NCBI RefSeq assembly: GCF_003208435.1
Contig: NZ_QKMF01000006.1
Span: 186,001-250,000 of the forward strand
DNA from: Pelagimonas varians
GTDB taxonomy: Bacteria > Pseudomonadota > Alphaproteobacteria > Rhodobacterales > Rhodobacteraceae
Reading direction: 5' to 3'
Length of the DNA: 64,000 nt
Part shown: positions 42,658-52,273 of the stretch, piece by piece
Layout: each line of letters opens with the position of its first letter
Numbering within the stretch: the first letter of the stretch is position 1
Translations under genes and position numbers: made by a program
The notes under the pieces: generated by a model
Told to the model about the DNA's origin: nothing
The model's input: only the letters and a program-made list of their open reading frames with translations
The model's database searches: none

Positions 42658-44793
42658 ATGATGTTCAAAGAAACGAAGAAGAGTATGCAGTGGGGCGAAG
42701 AAACGCTGACACTGGAAACAGGCAAGGTTGCCCGTCAGGCAGACGGTTCCGTAATCGCGACTCTGGGTGAAACCAGCGTAATGGCGAACGTGACTTTTGC
42801 CCGCAAACAAAAGCCGGGTCAGGATTTCTTTCCTCTGACCGTGCACTACCAAGAAAAATACTATGCTGCCGGCAAGATCCCAGGCGGCTTTTTCAAGCGC
42901 GAAGCGCGTCCGACTGAAAAAGAAACACTGACTGCGCGTTTGATCGACCGTCCGATCCGCCCGCTGTTTGTTCCCGGCTTCAAAAACGAAGTTCTGGTGA
43001 TGTGTACCGTGCTGAGCCACGATCTGGTCAACGACCCTGACGTTGTTGCAATGATTGCTGCCTCTGCTGCACTGACCATCTCTGGCGCACCATTCCGTGG
43101 CCCAATCGCCTGTGCCCGTGTTGGCTACGAAGGTGGCGAATACGTTTTGAACCCAACCGTCGAGGATATGGATCAGCTGCGCAACAATCCTGAGCAGCGT
43201 CTTGACCTTGTTGTTGCCGGCACCAAAGACGCCGTGATGATGGTTGAATCCGAAGCTTATGAGCTGAGCGAAGAAGAAATGCTGGGTGCGGTCGTATTCG
43301 CCCACGAGCAGATCCAGCCGGTTATCGACCTGATCGTTGATCTGGCCGAAGATTGCGCCAAAGAGCCGTTCGAATTCGAAGCGCCTGACTATGCCGACCT
43401 GTACGACGTTGTCAAAGCCGCTGGCGAAGAAGGCATGCGCGCCGCTTATGCCAACACAGACAAGCAAGAACGCGTTGCTGCAGTGTCCGCAGCCAAGGAC
43501 GCAATCCTTGCCGGTCTGACCGAAGAGCAGCTTGCTGATGCGAACCTTGGTTCTGCGATCAAAAAGCTGGAATCGGTTGTTCTGCGCGGTGACGTTGTTA
43601 AAAACGGTCGCCGGATTGATGGCCGTGCGCTGGATCAGATCCGTCCGATCGTGTCGGAAACTGGCTTGTTGCCTCGGACCCACGGTTCTGCCCTGTTCAC
43701 ACGCGGCGAAACCCAAGGTCTGGTTGTGACCACACTGGGCACCGGTGACGATGAGCAATTCATCGACGCGCTGCACGGCAACTTTAAATCCAACTTCCTG
43801 CTGCACTATAACTTCCCTCCCTATTCGGTTGGTGAAGTTGGTCGCGTGTCCGGCCCCGGCCGCCGCGAAATCGGTCACGGCAAGCTGGCTTGGCGTGCGC
43901 TTCAGGCGGTTCTGCCTGCGGCAACTGATTTCCCTTACACCATCCGCTTGGTGTCCGAGATCACTGAATCCAACGGTTCATCTTCAATGGCATCCGTTTG
44001 TGGCGGTTCGCTGTCCATGATGGACGCTGGTGTGCCTCTCAAAGCGCCGGTTGCTGGTGTTGCGATGGGTCTGGTTCTGGAAGACGACGGCGATTACGCG
44101 ATCCTGTCCGACATCTTGGGCGACGAGGATCACCTCGGTGACATGGACTTCAAAGTGGCTGGTACCGAAAACGGCATCACATCGCTGCAAATGGACATCA
44201 AGGTTGCAGGCATCACGCCTGACATCATGTCCAAAGCCTTGGCTCAGGCCAAAGCCGGCCGTTTGCACATCCTTGGTGAAATGGCGAATGCACTGACCGA
44301 AGCGGGATCCTTCTCGGTTCACGCGCCGCGCATCGAAACCATGAACATCCCAACCGACAAGATCCGTGAAGTTATCGGATCCGGCGGCAAGGTGATCCGT
44401 GAGATCGTTGAACTCTCCGGTGCCAAGGTCGACATCAACGACGATGGTGTCATCAAGATTGCGTCGCCTGACGGCGAGTCGATCAAGAAAGCCTATGAGA
44501 TGATCCACTCGATCGTCGCTGAGCCAGAAGAAGGCGCAATCTACAAAGGTAAAGTTGTGAAGATCGTCGATTTCGGCGCTTTCGTGAACTTCTTTGGCAA
44601 GCGCGACGGTTTGGTGCACGTGTCCCAGATCGAAAACCGCCGCCTGAACCACCCTTCGGACGTTCTGAAAGAAGGTCAGGAAGTGTTCGTTAAGCTGCTA
44701 GGCTTTGACGATCGCGGCAAAGTGCGTTTGGCCATGAAAATGGTTGATCAGGCCACCGGTGAAGAAGCCGCGCCTGAAGCAAAAGAAGACTAA
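42658..44793 (+). CDS. pnp: Polynucleotide phosphorylase
   Basis: 711 residues, standard length. Two RNase PH-like domains (about 10-230 and 310-540), a KH domain (about 560-620; [15 protein letters not shown]) and an S1 domain (about 620-695; [19 protein letters not shown]) are in order. It degrades RNA 3'-5' by phosphorolysis, usually with RNase E. The message begins with two ATG codons; either may be used. A leader hairpin precedes it and a terminator follows. Confidence 0.97.
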   Translation: MMFKETKKSMQWGEETLTLETGKVARQADGSVIATLGETSVMANVTFARKQKPGQDFFPLTVHYQEKYYAAGKIPGGFFKREARPTEKETLTARLIDRPIRPLFVPGFKNEVLVMCTVLSHDLVNDPDVVAMIAASAALTISGAPFRGPIACARVGYEGGEYVLNPTVEDMDQLRNNPEQRLDLVVAGTKDAVMMVESEAYELSEEEMLGAVVFAHEQIQPVIDLIVDLAEDCAKEPFEFEAPDYADLYDVVKAAGEEGMRAAYANTDKQERVAAVSAAKDAILAGLTEEQLADANLGSAIKKLESVVLRGDVVKNGRRIDGRALDQIRPIVSETGLLPRTHGSALFTRGETQGLVVTTLGTGDDEQFIDALHGNFKSNFLLHYNFPPYSVGEVGRVSGPGRREIGHGKLAWRALQAVLPAATDFPYTIRLVSEITESNGSSSMASVCGGSLSMMDAGVPLKAPVAGVAMGLVLEDDGDYAILSDILGDEDHLGDMDFKVAGTENGITSLQMDIKVAGITPDIMSKALAQAKAGRLHILGEMANALTEAGSFSVHAPRIETMNIPTDKIREVIGSGGKVIREIVELSGAKVDINDDGVIKIASPDGESIKKAYEMIHSIVAEPEEGAIYKGKVVKIVDFGAFVNFFGKRDGLVHVSQIENRRLNHPSDVLKEGQEVFVKLLGFDDRGKVRLAMKMVDQATGEEAAPEAKED

Positions 44794-44843
44794 GCTTTTA
44801 GTGAGTCGGGCGGTCGTTGCTGCCCCTCACAGGCCAGTTGTGG

Positions 44844-44871
44844 AAAGGGCACCTTGCGAGGTGCCCTTTTT
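44844..44871 (+). terminator. Terminator after pnp
   Basis: An 11-bp stem (AAAGGGCACCT with AGGTGCCCTTT, 44844-44854 and 44859-44869) has a TGCG loop and a T-run. The remaining ~230 nt up to 45102 show no gene; only a weak CCTAT/ATAGG repeat is visible. Confidence 0.88.
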
Positions 44872-45102
44872 GCGTATCAGCTGCATACAGTATAGCTGCG
44901 CCTATCCTGAAGCATAGGAACGGGGAAGTTAACGTTTGGTTTACCCGTTATGAGGCATTTTAATGTGTGTAAATGAAATGGCCGATCGCGGTTCCACTAT
45001 TACACTCACGGGATGCGTCGCGGGGCTTTGGCGGGGATGCCAAAGCCCCAATTCCTTCAAACTGGGCTTGCACGCCGGAATGTCGCTGGGTACGCCCGTG
45101 TT

Positions 45103-45456
45103 ATGAAGGTTCTTGAAAACATCATTTCTGACCGTGGATCACGCTATGCGGTGTCCGGTGGCCCATGCCAAAATGAGACGGAGGCCAAGGCCTTTCTCAA
45201 AGAGCTAAAGCGCCGGAAAAAATTCGCGAAAGCGACGCACAACACATGGGCCTGTCTAACAGACGATGGGCCGCTTAAAAGTGATGATGGCGAAAGCGGG
45301 GCGGGCATGGTGATTTTGCGAATGCTGGAACGCGAAGAGGCGCGCAACACCGTTATCGTGGTCACACGTTGGTATGGCGGCAAGCATTTGGGCGGTGACC
45401 GGTTCCGCCATGTCCAAGAGGCTGTCCGGATGTTTCTGGAAAACAGCGGCAGCTGA
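45103..45456 (+). CDS. IMPACT/YigZ-like (UPF0029) protein
   Basis: 117 residues from ATG 45103 (MKVLENIISDRGSRYAVSGG); upstream in-frame starts lack support. The IMPACT-type core is present: LTDDGPLKSDDGESGAGM and VVVTRWYGGKHLGGDRF, a distant form of the YigZ motif RYFGGxxLGxxGL. It lacks the extra domain of YigZ. Function unknown; related proteins interact with ribosomes or translation factors. Confidence 0.78.
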   Translation: MKVLENIISDRGSRYAVSGGPCQNETEAKAFLKELKRRKKFAKATHNTWACLTDDGPLKSDDGESGAGMVILRMLEREEARNTVIVVTRWYGGKHLGGDRFRHVQEAVRMFLENSGS

Positions 45457-45461
45457 CGGGC

Positions 45462-45489
45462 AAAAAAAATGCCGGGCACAAGGCCCGGC
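45462..45489 (-). terminator. Minus-strand terminator
   Basis: GCCGGGC and GCCCGGC (45471-45477 with 45483-45489) with a 5-nt loop. On the minus strand the stem is followed by ATTTTTTTT, so it serves transcripts coming from the response-regulator gene. Confidence 0.75.
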
Positions 45490-45622
45490 TTAGTCCAACA
45501 GGGAGGTGCATGTGATAACCCGCACATGCAACGGGAACTGTCGGGGACCTTGATAAAGATGCGCGTCAAACACCTCTTTGATCTCGGTCAACTTCCTTAA
45601 CTTTAGGTCGAAATGGTTAATA

Positions 45623-46309
45623 TTACGCTACCAGTCGGTAACCACCTGATTCTGTTACTAAAAGTCGGGCGTTGGATGGGTCTGGCTCAATTTTTTGACG
45701 CAGGCGATAGATATGTGTTTCAAGTGTGTGAGTGGTGACACCGGCATTATACCCCCAAACTTCGTGCAAGAGCGTGTCGCGCGGAACCACACCTTCGGAC
45801 GAGCGATACAGGAATTTGAGAATGTTCGTCTCTTTTTCGGTCAAGCGGATCTTGCGGTCATCTTCTGTTACCAGCAGTTTCATCGATGGTTTGAACGTAT
45901 ATGGCCCGACGGTAAAGACAGCATCTTCGGATTGTTCATGCTGGCGCAGCTGGGCGCGGATACGGGCCAGAAGCACGGGAAACTTGAACGGTTTTGTGAC
46001 ATAGTCATTGGCACCGGCATCCAGACCCAAGATTGTGTCAGCGTCTGTGTCATGGCCGGTCAGCATCAGGATTGGTGCCTTTACGCCTTGTTTGCGCATC
46101 AATCGGCACAGCTCGCGGCCATCTGTGTCGGGCAGTCCAACATCCAATATGATCAGATCGTATATCTGTTCCTTAGCCCGCGCCATTGCGTTGACACCGT
46201 TGTCTGCTTCGAAGACTTCGAAATCCTCGGTCATGATCAACTGTTCGGCCAAGGCCTCTCGCAGGTCATCGTCATCATCGACCAAAAGGATGTTTTTTAG
46301 CTGTGCCAT
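45623..46309 (-). CDS. OmpR-family response regulator (CenR-like)
   Basis: 228 residues from ATG 46309 (GGGAG upstream). Receiver domain (about 5-120) with D56 as phospho-acceptor and K107-like TKPF; a C-terminal winged helix (about 130-228; RLTEKETNILKFLYRS and THTLETHIYRLRQKIEP). Near-invariant in Rhodobacteraceae and resembling the envelope regulator CenR; this identity is an inference. No histidine kinase is adjacent, so it is an orphan. Confidence 0.85.
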   Translation of the reverse strand: MAQLKNILLVDDDDDLREALAEQLIMTEDFEVFEADNGVNAMARAKEQIYDLIILDVGLPDTDGRELCRLMRKQGVKAPILMLTGHDTDADTILGLDAGANDYVTKPFKFPVLLARIRAQLRQHEQSEDAVFTVGPYTFKPSMKLLVTEDDRKIRLTEKETNILKFLYRSSEGVVPRDTLLHEVWGYNAGVTTHTLETHIYRLRQKIEPDPSNARLLVTESGGYRLVA

Positions 46310-46453
46310 TTGCGGGCTCCCGTGTTGCCTTTTACCGCAGATGTGACCATTTTGGCCATTCGGCAAGGATTGCTGCATTCACATCACGCGGTCGTGTCTG
46401 ATGCGTGCGAATGTTTCAGGATTTGGGCCGAATTGTTACAAGGAGACAGGGCC

Positions 46454-47542
46454 TTGGGGTTGGGACCGGAGCTGAACGATATTCTGGCGCGTGCGCGGGC
46501 TGATCTGCGGATGGGCGTGCCTGTGGTGCTGACAGGGCATGGACAAGCGTTGATTGTCATGGCGGCGGAAACCGCTGGTGCAGCGCGCTTTGCTCTGATG
46601 CGCGCCCAAGGGACCGTGGATCTGGTTTTGACCGGCCGCCGTGCTGAAACGCTCAAGGCCCGCGCTTATGATGGCGATGTCGCGCGGGTTGTCTTGCCCG
46701 GCGACGCAACTTTGAACTGGGTGCAGGCACTGGCTGATCCGGCGGATGATCTTCGGGTTCCAATGAAAGGCCCGCTAAATACACGCCGCGATGGAAATTG
46801 TGATTTGCATCGTTTGGCAATCACTTTGGTGAAATCGGCGCGTTTGTTGCCAGCGGTTTTGGTCCAAGATACCCGCGAAGCCCTGCCTTTGGCGGCGCGG
46901 GAAAATCTGACTTTGATACCGGGCGAAGTTGCAACTCCGCATGTGATGGAGCTGGCGACACTCGATAATGTTGTTGCCGCGCGAGTGCCGATGCAGGCAG
47001 CCCAAGAGGGTCGGTTGCATATTTTTCGGCCTGAGGATGGCGGTGAAGAACACTATGCGATTGAAATAGGTCGCCCGGACCGCAGCAAGCCGGTGTTGGC
47101 GCGGCTGCATTCAGCCTGTTTTACCGGTGATGTTCTAGGATCGTTAAAGTGTGATTGCGGCCCGCAGTTAAATGCGGCTTTGGCGGCGATGGGGGCGAAT
47201 GGAGCAGGGGTTCTGTTATACCTGAACCAAGAAGGGCGCGGCATTGGGTTGGCCAATAAAATGCGGGCCTATGCGCTTCAAGATCAAGGTTTTGACACGG
47301 TTGAGGCCAATCACCGTCTCGGGTTCGAGGATGATGAGCGAGACTTTCGGCTCGGGGCGCAAATTTTGCAGAAGATGGGGTTCGACAGTGTGCGTTTGCT
47401 CACCAATAACCCCAAAAAGATCGCAATGATGGAGCGCTGCGGTGTGACCGTCGCCGAGCGCGTGCCATTGCAAGTTGGCCAAACACCCGAGAATGAAAAA
47501 TACCTCGCGGTTAAGGCCGCGAAGTCAGGGCATTTGCTGTAG
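46454..47542 (+). CDS. ribA: GTP cyclohydrolase II with degenerate N-terminal DHBP-synthase-like domain
   Basis: 362 residues from a TTG at 46454, chosen because AGGAG lies 8 nt upstream and no ATG is available near it. The C-terminal half (about 160-362) has the zinc/GTP site HSACFTGDVLGSLKCDCG and YLNQEGRGIGL of cyclohydrolase II. The N-terminal half resembles DHBP synthase (MAAETAG remains), but the acidic catalytic loop that precedes it (DREGEGDL type) is replaced by GHGQALIV, so that activity is probably lost. It starts riboflavin synthesis. Confidence 0.85.
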   Translation: MGLGPELNDILARARADLRMGVPVVLTGHGQALIVMAAETAGAARFALMRAQGTVDLVLTGRRAETLKARAYDGDVARVVLPGDATLNWVQALADPADDLRVPMKGPLNTRRDGNCDLHRLAITLVKSARLLPAVLVQDTREALPLAARENLTLIPGEVATPHVMELATLDNVVAARVPMQAAQEGRLHIFRPEDGGEEHYAIEIGRPDRSKPVLARLHSACFTGDVLGSLKCDCGPQLNAALAAMGANGAGVLLYLNQEGRGIGLANKMRAYALQDQGFDTVEANHRLGFEDDERDFRLGAQILQKMGFDSVRLLTNNPKKIAMMERCGVTVAERVPLQVGQTPENEKYLAVKAAKSGHLL

Positions 47543-47551
47543 GGGTCAAGT

Positions 47552-48091
47552 ATGTCGGATATGGTTTTGACCCGTCAAGGCCTGCGGTTTCGCGGGCGCA
47601 TGTGGCCCTGCACCATTGGCAGGGGCGGAGTGCGGGCCGATAAACGCGAAGGAGACGGGGCGACACCTGTTGGCAGCCACCGGATTGTCGGGCTGCTGTA
47701 TCGTCCTGACCGGATGGCGCGTCCGGCCCCATGGGCCCTGCCGATCCGGCCCGGTGACTTGTGGTCGGACGATGCGAAAGACGCGGGTTACAATCAGCTG
47801 GTGCGGGTCCCCTATGCTCCCAGTCATGAAAATTTGCGCCGGGCGGATCCCTTGTATGATCTGATTTTGCTGACCGATTGGAATTGGCCGAACGCCGAAC
47901 CGGGGCGTGGATCCGCAATCTTTTTGCACCGTTGGCGCAGGCCGGGTTTTCCAACCGAAGGCTGCGTCGGCTTTCGACCGGATCATTTGCAACAGATTGT
48001 GAGAAAAGCTGCCCCCGGAACGCGATTGATCGTATCCCCAAATCTCAGAAACTCTGCAAGAAACGAGCCCCCAAAAACCAAATACCCATAA
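47552..48091 (+). CDS. L,D-transpeptidase-fold (YkuD) protein, no signal peptide
   Basis: 179 residues. The YkuD signature is present: a His in IFLHRW and Cys in PTEGCVGF (canonical SxGCxxx motif with T for S). N-terminal residues (MSDMVLTRQGLRF) show no signal peptide or membrane helix, unlike peptidoglycan-crosslinking L,D-transpeptidases. It may act on a cytoplasmic substrate or be exported otherwise. It lies 9 nt after ribA and may be co-transcribed. Confidence 0.82.
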   Translation: MSDMVLTRQGLRFRGRMWPCTIGRGGVRADKREGDGATPVGSHRIVGLLYRPDRMARPAPWALPIRPGDLWSDDAKDAGYNQLVRVPYAPSHENLRRADPLYDLILLTDWNWPNAEPGRGSAIFLHRWRRPGFPTEGCVGFRPDHLQQIVRKAAPGTRLIVSPNLRNSARNEPPKTKYP

Positions 48092-48291
48092 AACGCATCG
48101 GGACAATGTTCATGTTTGGCCCAGCCAGAAGGCGTTTTGGTCTGGGAAGCGTCGCAAAACTGCGCGCATCGCCTGAAATTCGCGAATTTTTCAGAGATTA
48201 TTACCGAACCTGTTGCAACGCTGGGCCTTACAAGGTTTATTTTACGTCAAGACAGCGGAGAAAATCCGCGGATATATCAGGGAGTGTGCCT

Positions 48292-49395
48292 TTGGCCGAT
48301 TCGGGAAACAGCGACGCTTTTGTCGCATTTGAACGCGTGCAAAAGAGCTATGATGGCGAGATTTTAGTCGTCAAAGATCTCAACCTGTCGATGCCCAAGG
48401 GCGAGTTTTTGACAATGCTTGGGCCATCGGGATCTGGCAAAACCACCTGCCTCATGATGCTTGCCGGGTTTGAGACAGCGACGCATGGCGACATCCTTTT
48501 GGACGGCGTCAGCATCAACAATATTCCCCCACACAAGCGCGGCATTGGCATGGTTTTCCAAAACTACGCTTTGTTCCCGCATATGACGATTGCAGAAAAC
48601 CTGAGCTTTCCGCTTGAGGTTCGCAAGATGGGCAAGTCACTGCGCGAAGAGAAGATCAAGCGCGCCTTGGACATGGTTGAGATGGGCGACTTTGGCGGTC
48701 GCCGTCCGGCGCAATTGTCTGGCGGCCAGCAGCAGCGTGTTGCTTTGGCGCGGGCCTTGGTGTTCGAACCTGAACTGGTTTTGATGGATGAACCGCTGGG
48801 CGCGCTCGACAAGCAGCTACGCGAAAAGATGCAGTTCGAAATCACGCACTTGGCCCATCAGCTTGGAATTACAACAGTTTACGTGACGCACGACCAAACC
48901 GAAGCGCTGACAATGTCAGACCGGGTTGCCGTGTTCAACGATGGCCGTATTCAGCAGCTTGATCCGCCCGACACCCTGTATGAAAAACCGCAAAACAGCT
49001 TTGTCGCGCAGTTCATTGGTGAAAACAACACGCTTGATGGTGTGGTTACCGAGATCAAGGGCGACACCTGTATTGTGCGCCTTGATGGCGGTGAAATGCT
49101 GGATGCAACGCCGGTGAACGTGACCAAGGTTGGCGAGCGCACCCGCGTGTCGATCCGCCCTGAACGTGTTGAAATCAACAAAGAGCGCCTGCAAGACGGC
49201 GCGCATACGCTCAAAGCAGAAGTGCTTGAATTCATCTATATGGGTGACATTTTCCGCACCCGTTTGCGGGTCGCTGGCAATGATGAGTTCGTGATCAAAA
49301 CACGAAATGCGCCTGATCAGGAAAAACTTGTTCCGGGCACAATGATTGATATCGGCTGGCTGCCAGAAGACTGCCGGGCGCTGGACGCAACTTAA
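48292..49395 (+). CDS. potA: Polyamine-type ABC transporter ATP-binding protein
   Basis: 367 residues from a TTG at 48292, preferred because GGGAG lies 7 nt upstream; the frame reads further upstream through the previous gene without need. Walker A GPSGSGKTT, signature LSGGQQQR, Walker B LVLMDEPLGALD and a C-terminal TOBE domain (about 290-367) are clear. It drives uptake through the two permeases downstream. The substrate class (polyamine, or another amine) is inferred from family only. Confidence 0.9.
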   Translation: MADSGNSDAFVAFERVQKSYDGEILVVKDLNLSMPKGEFLTMLGPSGSGKTTCLMMLAGFETATHGDILLDGVSINNIPPHKRGIGMVFQNYALFPHMTIAENLSFPLEVRKMGKSLREEKIKRALDMVEMGDFGGRRPAQLSGGQQQRVALARALVFEPELVLMDEPLGALDKQLREKMQFEITHLAHQLGITTVYVTHDQTEALTMSDRVAVFNDGRIQQLDPPDTLYEKPQNSFVAQFIGENNTLDGVVTEIKGDTCIVRLDGGEMLDATPVNVTKVGERTRVSIRPERVEINKERLQDGAHTLKAEVLEFIYMGDIFRTRLRVAGNDEFVIKTRNAPDQEKLVPGTMIDIGWLPEDCRALDAT

Positions 49396-49411
49396 ATCAC
49401 CTATCCAATTG

Positions 49412-49435
49412 CCCCGCGGTGCACTCGCTGCGGGG
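49412..49435 (+). promoter_or_regulatory. Hairpin between ATPase and binding-protein genes
   Basis: CCCCGC (49412-49417) and GCGGGG (49430-49435) form a 6-bp stem in the 113-nt gap before the substrate-binding protein gene. It may attenuate or process the mRNA; no strong T-run follows. Confidence 0.4.
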
Positions 49436-49508
49436 TCTTGTAAGGGGGTGGGCCTGTAGCCCGTGTTCCACCTCCACTCACTCAAACGGGCAACTACGGG
49501 AGTAACTA

Positions 49509-50615
49509 ATGAAACTCACTAAGACACTTATGGCGACGACGGCATTGACCGTGGCTGCAGGTGCTGCTGTCGCTGAAGACATGGCAATGGAAATGACACT
49601 TGTGTCATGGGGCGGCGCTTATCAGACCAGCCAAGACAAAGCCTATGTTCAGCCTTACCTTGAAGCTAACCCCGGCTTGACGGTCACTTGGGACGAAAGC
49701 TCAAGCGAAGCGGTCGCCAAACTGCGCGCTATGGACGAAACCGGCAACGTGACTTGGGATCTCGTTGACGTTGTAGCCTCCGATGCGATGCGTTTGTGCG
49801 ACGAAGGTCTGGCAGTTGAGCTGGACGCAGATGCAGATCTGGCTGCCGCCCCTGATGGCACCTCGGCCAGCGAAGATTTCGGCGACCTGTTGGTTTCTGA
49901 CTGCTACGCACCACAGATCGTCTATTCGACAACCTTCGGCTATCGCACCGACCTCGTTGGTGACACTGCGCCTACGGATGTTTGCTCGATTTTTGACCTG
50001 GATGCATATCCTGGCAAACGCGCGCTGCAAAAGCGTCCGATCGACAACATGGAATGGGCCTTGTACTGCGATGGCGTCGAAAAATCGGCCATCTACGACA
50101 CGCTGGGCACTCCCGAAGGTGTAGATCAGGCGCTGGCCAAACTCGACACCATTAAAGACCAAGTTGTTTGGTGGACTGCTGGTGCGGAAACACCTCAGCT
50201 TCTGGCCGATGGCGAAGTTGTCATGGGGTCGACTTACAACGGTCGTCTGTTCTCGGCGATTGCCGAGCAGAACCAGCCGATTGGTATGCTGTGGGACATG
50301 CAGTCCTTTGACCTTGATGGCTGGATCGTTCCTGCCAACTTGCCAGCAGACCGCCAGGCGCGTGCGATGGACTTCCTGAAGTTCGCCACCGACACCCAGC
50401 GTCTGGCAGATCAGGCCGCCTACATTTCTTACGGTCCTGCGCGTAAGTCGTCTGCACCTTTGGTTGGCAAACACGCCGATCTGGGTATCGACATGGCACC
50501 GCATATGCCAACCGATCCGGCAAACGCGACCAACGTTCACATCTATGACTACGAATGGTGGGCAGACAACCGTGACGATCTGGATGCAAAATTCCAGGCA
50601 TGGTTGGCACGCTAA
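49509..50615 (+). CDS. potD: Periplasmic substrate-binding protein, PotD/PotF-like
   Basis: 368 residues. Signal peptide (cleavage near VAEDMA) then a two-lobed type-2 binding fold with WGGAYQTSQ near residue 37, IDNMEWALYCDG and STYNGRLFSAIA. It captures the transported solute in the periplasm for the adjacent permeases. GGGAG precedes the ATG. Two Cys residues (CDEG and CYAPQ) might form a disulfide. Confidence 0.9.
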   Translation: MKLTKTLMATTALTVAAGAAVAEDMAMEMTLVSWGGAYQTSQDKAYVQPYLEANPGLTVTWDESSSEAVAKLRAMDETGNVTWDLVDVVASDAMRLCDEGLAVELDADADLAAAPDGTSASEDFGDLLVSDCYAPQIVYSTTFGYRTDLVGDTAPTDVCSIFDLDAYPGKRALQKRPIDNMEWALYCDGVEKSAIYDTLGTPEGVDQALAKLDTIKDQVVWWTAGAETPQLLADGEVVMGSTYNGRLFSAIAEQNQPIGMLWDMQSFDLDGWIVPANLPADRQARAMDFLKFATDTQRLADQAAYISYGPARKSSAPLVGKHADLGIDMAPHMPTDPANATNVHIYDYEWWADNRDDLDAKFQAWLAR

Positions 50616-50660
50616 CCTGTGAAACAGGAGGTGGGGGCATCGTCCCTGCCACACATCTAA

Positions 50661-50688
50661 TTGTCCGGCGGCCGTGCCCGCCGGACAA
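50661..50688 (+). other. Intra-operon hairpin after the binding-protein gene
   Basis: TTGTCCGGCGG (50661-50671) pairs perfectly with CCGCCGGACAA (50678-50688) around a 6-nt loop. It lies between the binding protein and DUF1330 genes with no T-run. Such hairpins often stabilise binding-protein mRNA so it exceeds permease expression. Confidence 0.7.
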
Positions 50689-50709
50689 CCCTGAAGACGG
50701 AGGCGCGCC

Positions 50710-51000
50710 ATGCCCAAGGGCTACATTATCGGACACGTAACAGTGAATGATCCCGAAGCTTACAAAGAATATGTTGAGCGAGACACACCAATCCTGAAAC
50801 GGTTGGGCGGCACGTTCATCATTCGTGGCGGGCAGTCCCAGATTGTTGAGGGCGAGGCGTATGCGCGCCACGTTGTCATTGAATTCCCAAGTTATGAAGC
50901 TGCTTTGACAGCCTATAATGACCCTGAATATCAAGACGTTGCTAAGATTCGCCATCGGACGGCGCAAAGCACGATTTTGGTTGTGGAGGGTGTAGAATGA
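50710..51000 (+). CDS. DUF1330 family protein
   Basis: 96 residues, the usual DUF1330 size: KGYIIGHVTVNDPEAYKEYV at the start, FIIRGGQSQIVEG in the middle and a beta-strand end. These are small dimeric alpha-beta barrel-like proteins without a settled function. It is within the ABC operon, overlapping the first permease gene by 4 nt, and GGAGG lies upstream. Confidence 0.92.
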   Translation: MPKGYIIGHVTVNDPEAYKEYVERDTPILKRLGGTFIIRGGQSQIVEGEAYARHVVIEFPSYEAALTAYNDPEYQDVAKIRHRTAQSTILVVEGVE

Positions 51001-52268
51001 GCGATGTAGCAGACACAGGCCCCATGCTAGCCGCTGATGGAACACCGCTGAAAAAGTCACTGGGACGGGCGCTGCGTCGTCAAAAGATGCGGGCGTTGAT
51101 GCTGATTGCTCCGCTGCTCTTGTTCATCCTTTTGGCGTTTATTTTGCCGGTTGGCGACATGCTTTATTGGTCGGTAAAAAACGGCATTGTCTCTGAAACA
51201 CTGCCGCGCACGGTTGTGGCGCTCAAGGATTGGGATGCCAATTCCGGAGAGCTGCCTGACGAACCTGTCTATGCTGCTATGGCGGCAGACTTGCATGAGG
51301 CCTCTTTGGCCAAAACGCACACCAAAGTCGGTGTCCGGTTGAACTACGAAAACCCCGGTATTTCATCGCTGTTCCGCAAATCAGGCCGGGCGGCCAAAAA
51401 GTGGGAACCGGCGGCCGATGGCCCGTGGAAAGACCAGTTGATCGAACTGCACAAAGGTTGGGGTGACACCGCTGTTTGGCGCACTATTCAGACGTATTCT
51501 CCGCCTTTGACCAGCGGGTATTATCTGAATGCCGCTGACATGAGAGTCGGCCCCGACGGGCCGGAGATGCGCCCTGAAAATGAACGTATTTATATGCTGC
51601 TGTTTGGCCGCACACTTAAGCTGTCACTGATGATTACCCTAAGCTGCGTTTTGCTTGGGTATCCTGTTGCATGGCTGCTGGCGAACCTTCCAACGCGCAA
51701 GGCCAATATGCTTATGATCTTGGTGTTATTGCCATTTTGGACTTCGCTTCTGGTGCGTACCTCTGCATGGAAGGTCATGTTGCAACAACAAGGTGTGATC
51801 AACGATGTCTTGGTATGGATCGGATTGGTTGCTGACGATGCGCGTTTGGTGATGATCAACAACCAGTTCGGCACGGTGATTGCTATGACCCATATCTTGC
51901 TGCCGTTCATGATTTTGCCAATGTATTCCGTAATGCAGACCATTCCCCCGACCTATCTTCGGGCGGCCAAAAGTCTGGGCGCAACGAACTGGACGGCCTT
52001 TTGGCGGGTGTATTTCCCACAATCTGTGCCGGGGATTGGCGCGGGGTCGATCCTCGTGTTCATTCTTGCGATTGGTTACTACATCACACCGGCGCTGGTC
52101 GGTGGAACCAAAGGCACCTTTATTTCCAACAGGATCGCCTTTCACATATCAAGCTCGCTCAATTGGGGCCTTGCGGCTGCTCTTGGAGCAATCTTGCTGG
52201 TGGTCGTGCTTCTTCTCTACTGGGCCTATGACAAGATCGTCGGCATCGACAACGTAAAACTGGGGTAA
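50997..52268 (+). CDS. potB: ABC permease, PotB-like, with large inserted loop
   Basis: 423 residues. First membrane helix at about 33-55, then about 140 hydrophilic residues (about 56-195), then the usual permease helices with the EAA loop YLRAAKSLGATNWTAFWRVYFPQSVPGIGAG. PotB proteins of other bacteria are about 280-300 residues, so the extra part is the loop after helix 1, probably periplasmic. It pairs with the second permease. Confidence 0.88.
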   Translation: MSDVADTGPMLAADGTPLKKSLGRALRRQKMRALMLIAPLLLFILLAFILPVGDMLYWSVKNGIVSETLPRTVVALKDWDANSGELPDEPVYAAMAADLHEASLAKTHTKVGVRLNYENPGISSLFRKSGRAAKKWEPAADGPWKDQLIELHKGWGDTAVWRTIQTYSPPLTSGYYLNAADMRVGPDGPEMRPENERIYMLLFGRTLKLSLMITLSCVLLGYPVAWLLANLPTRKANMLMILVLLPFWTSLLVRTSAWKVMLQQQGVINDVLVWIGLVADDARLVMINNQFGTVIAMTHILLPFMILPMYSVMQTIPPTYLRAAKSLGATNWTAFWRVYFPQSVPGIGAGSILVFILAIGYYITPALVGGTKGTFISNRIAFHISSSLNWGLAAALGAILLVVVLLLYWAYDKIVGIDNVKLG

Positions 52269-52273
52269 ATGAT

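Noticed and set aside
42463-43878. Long minus-strand frame opposite pnp
   Set aside because: It is the complement of highly conserved pnp codons, with no recognisable domain or start signal.
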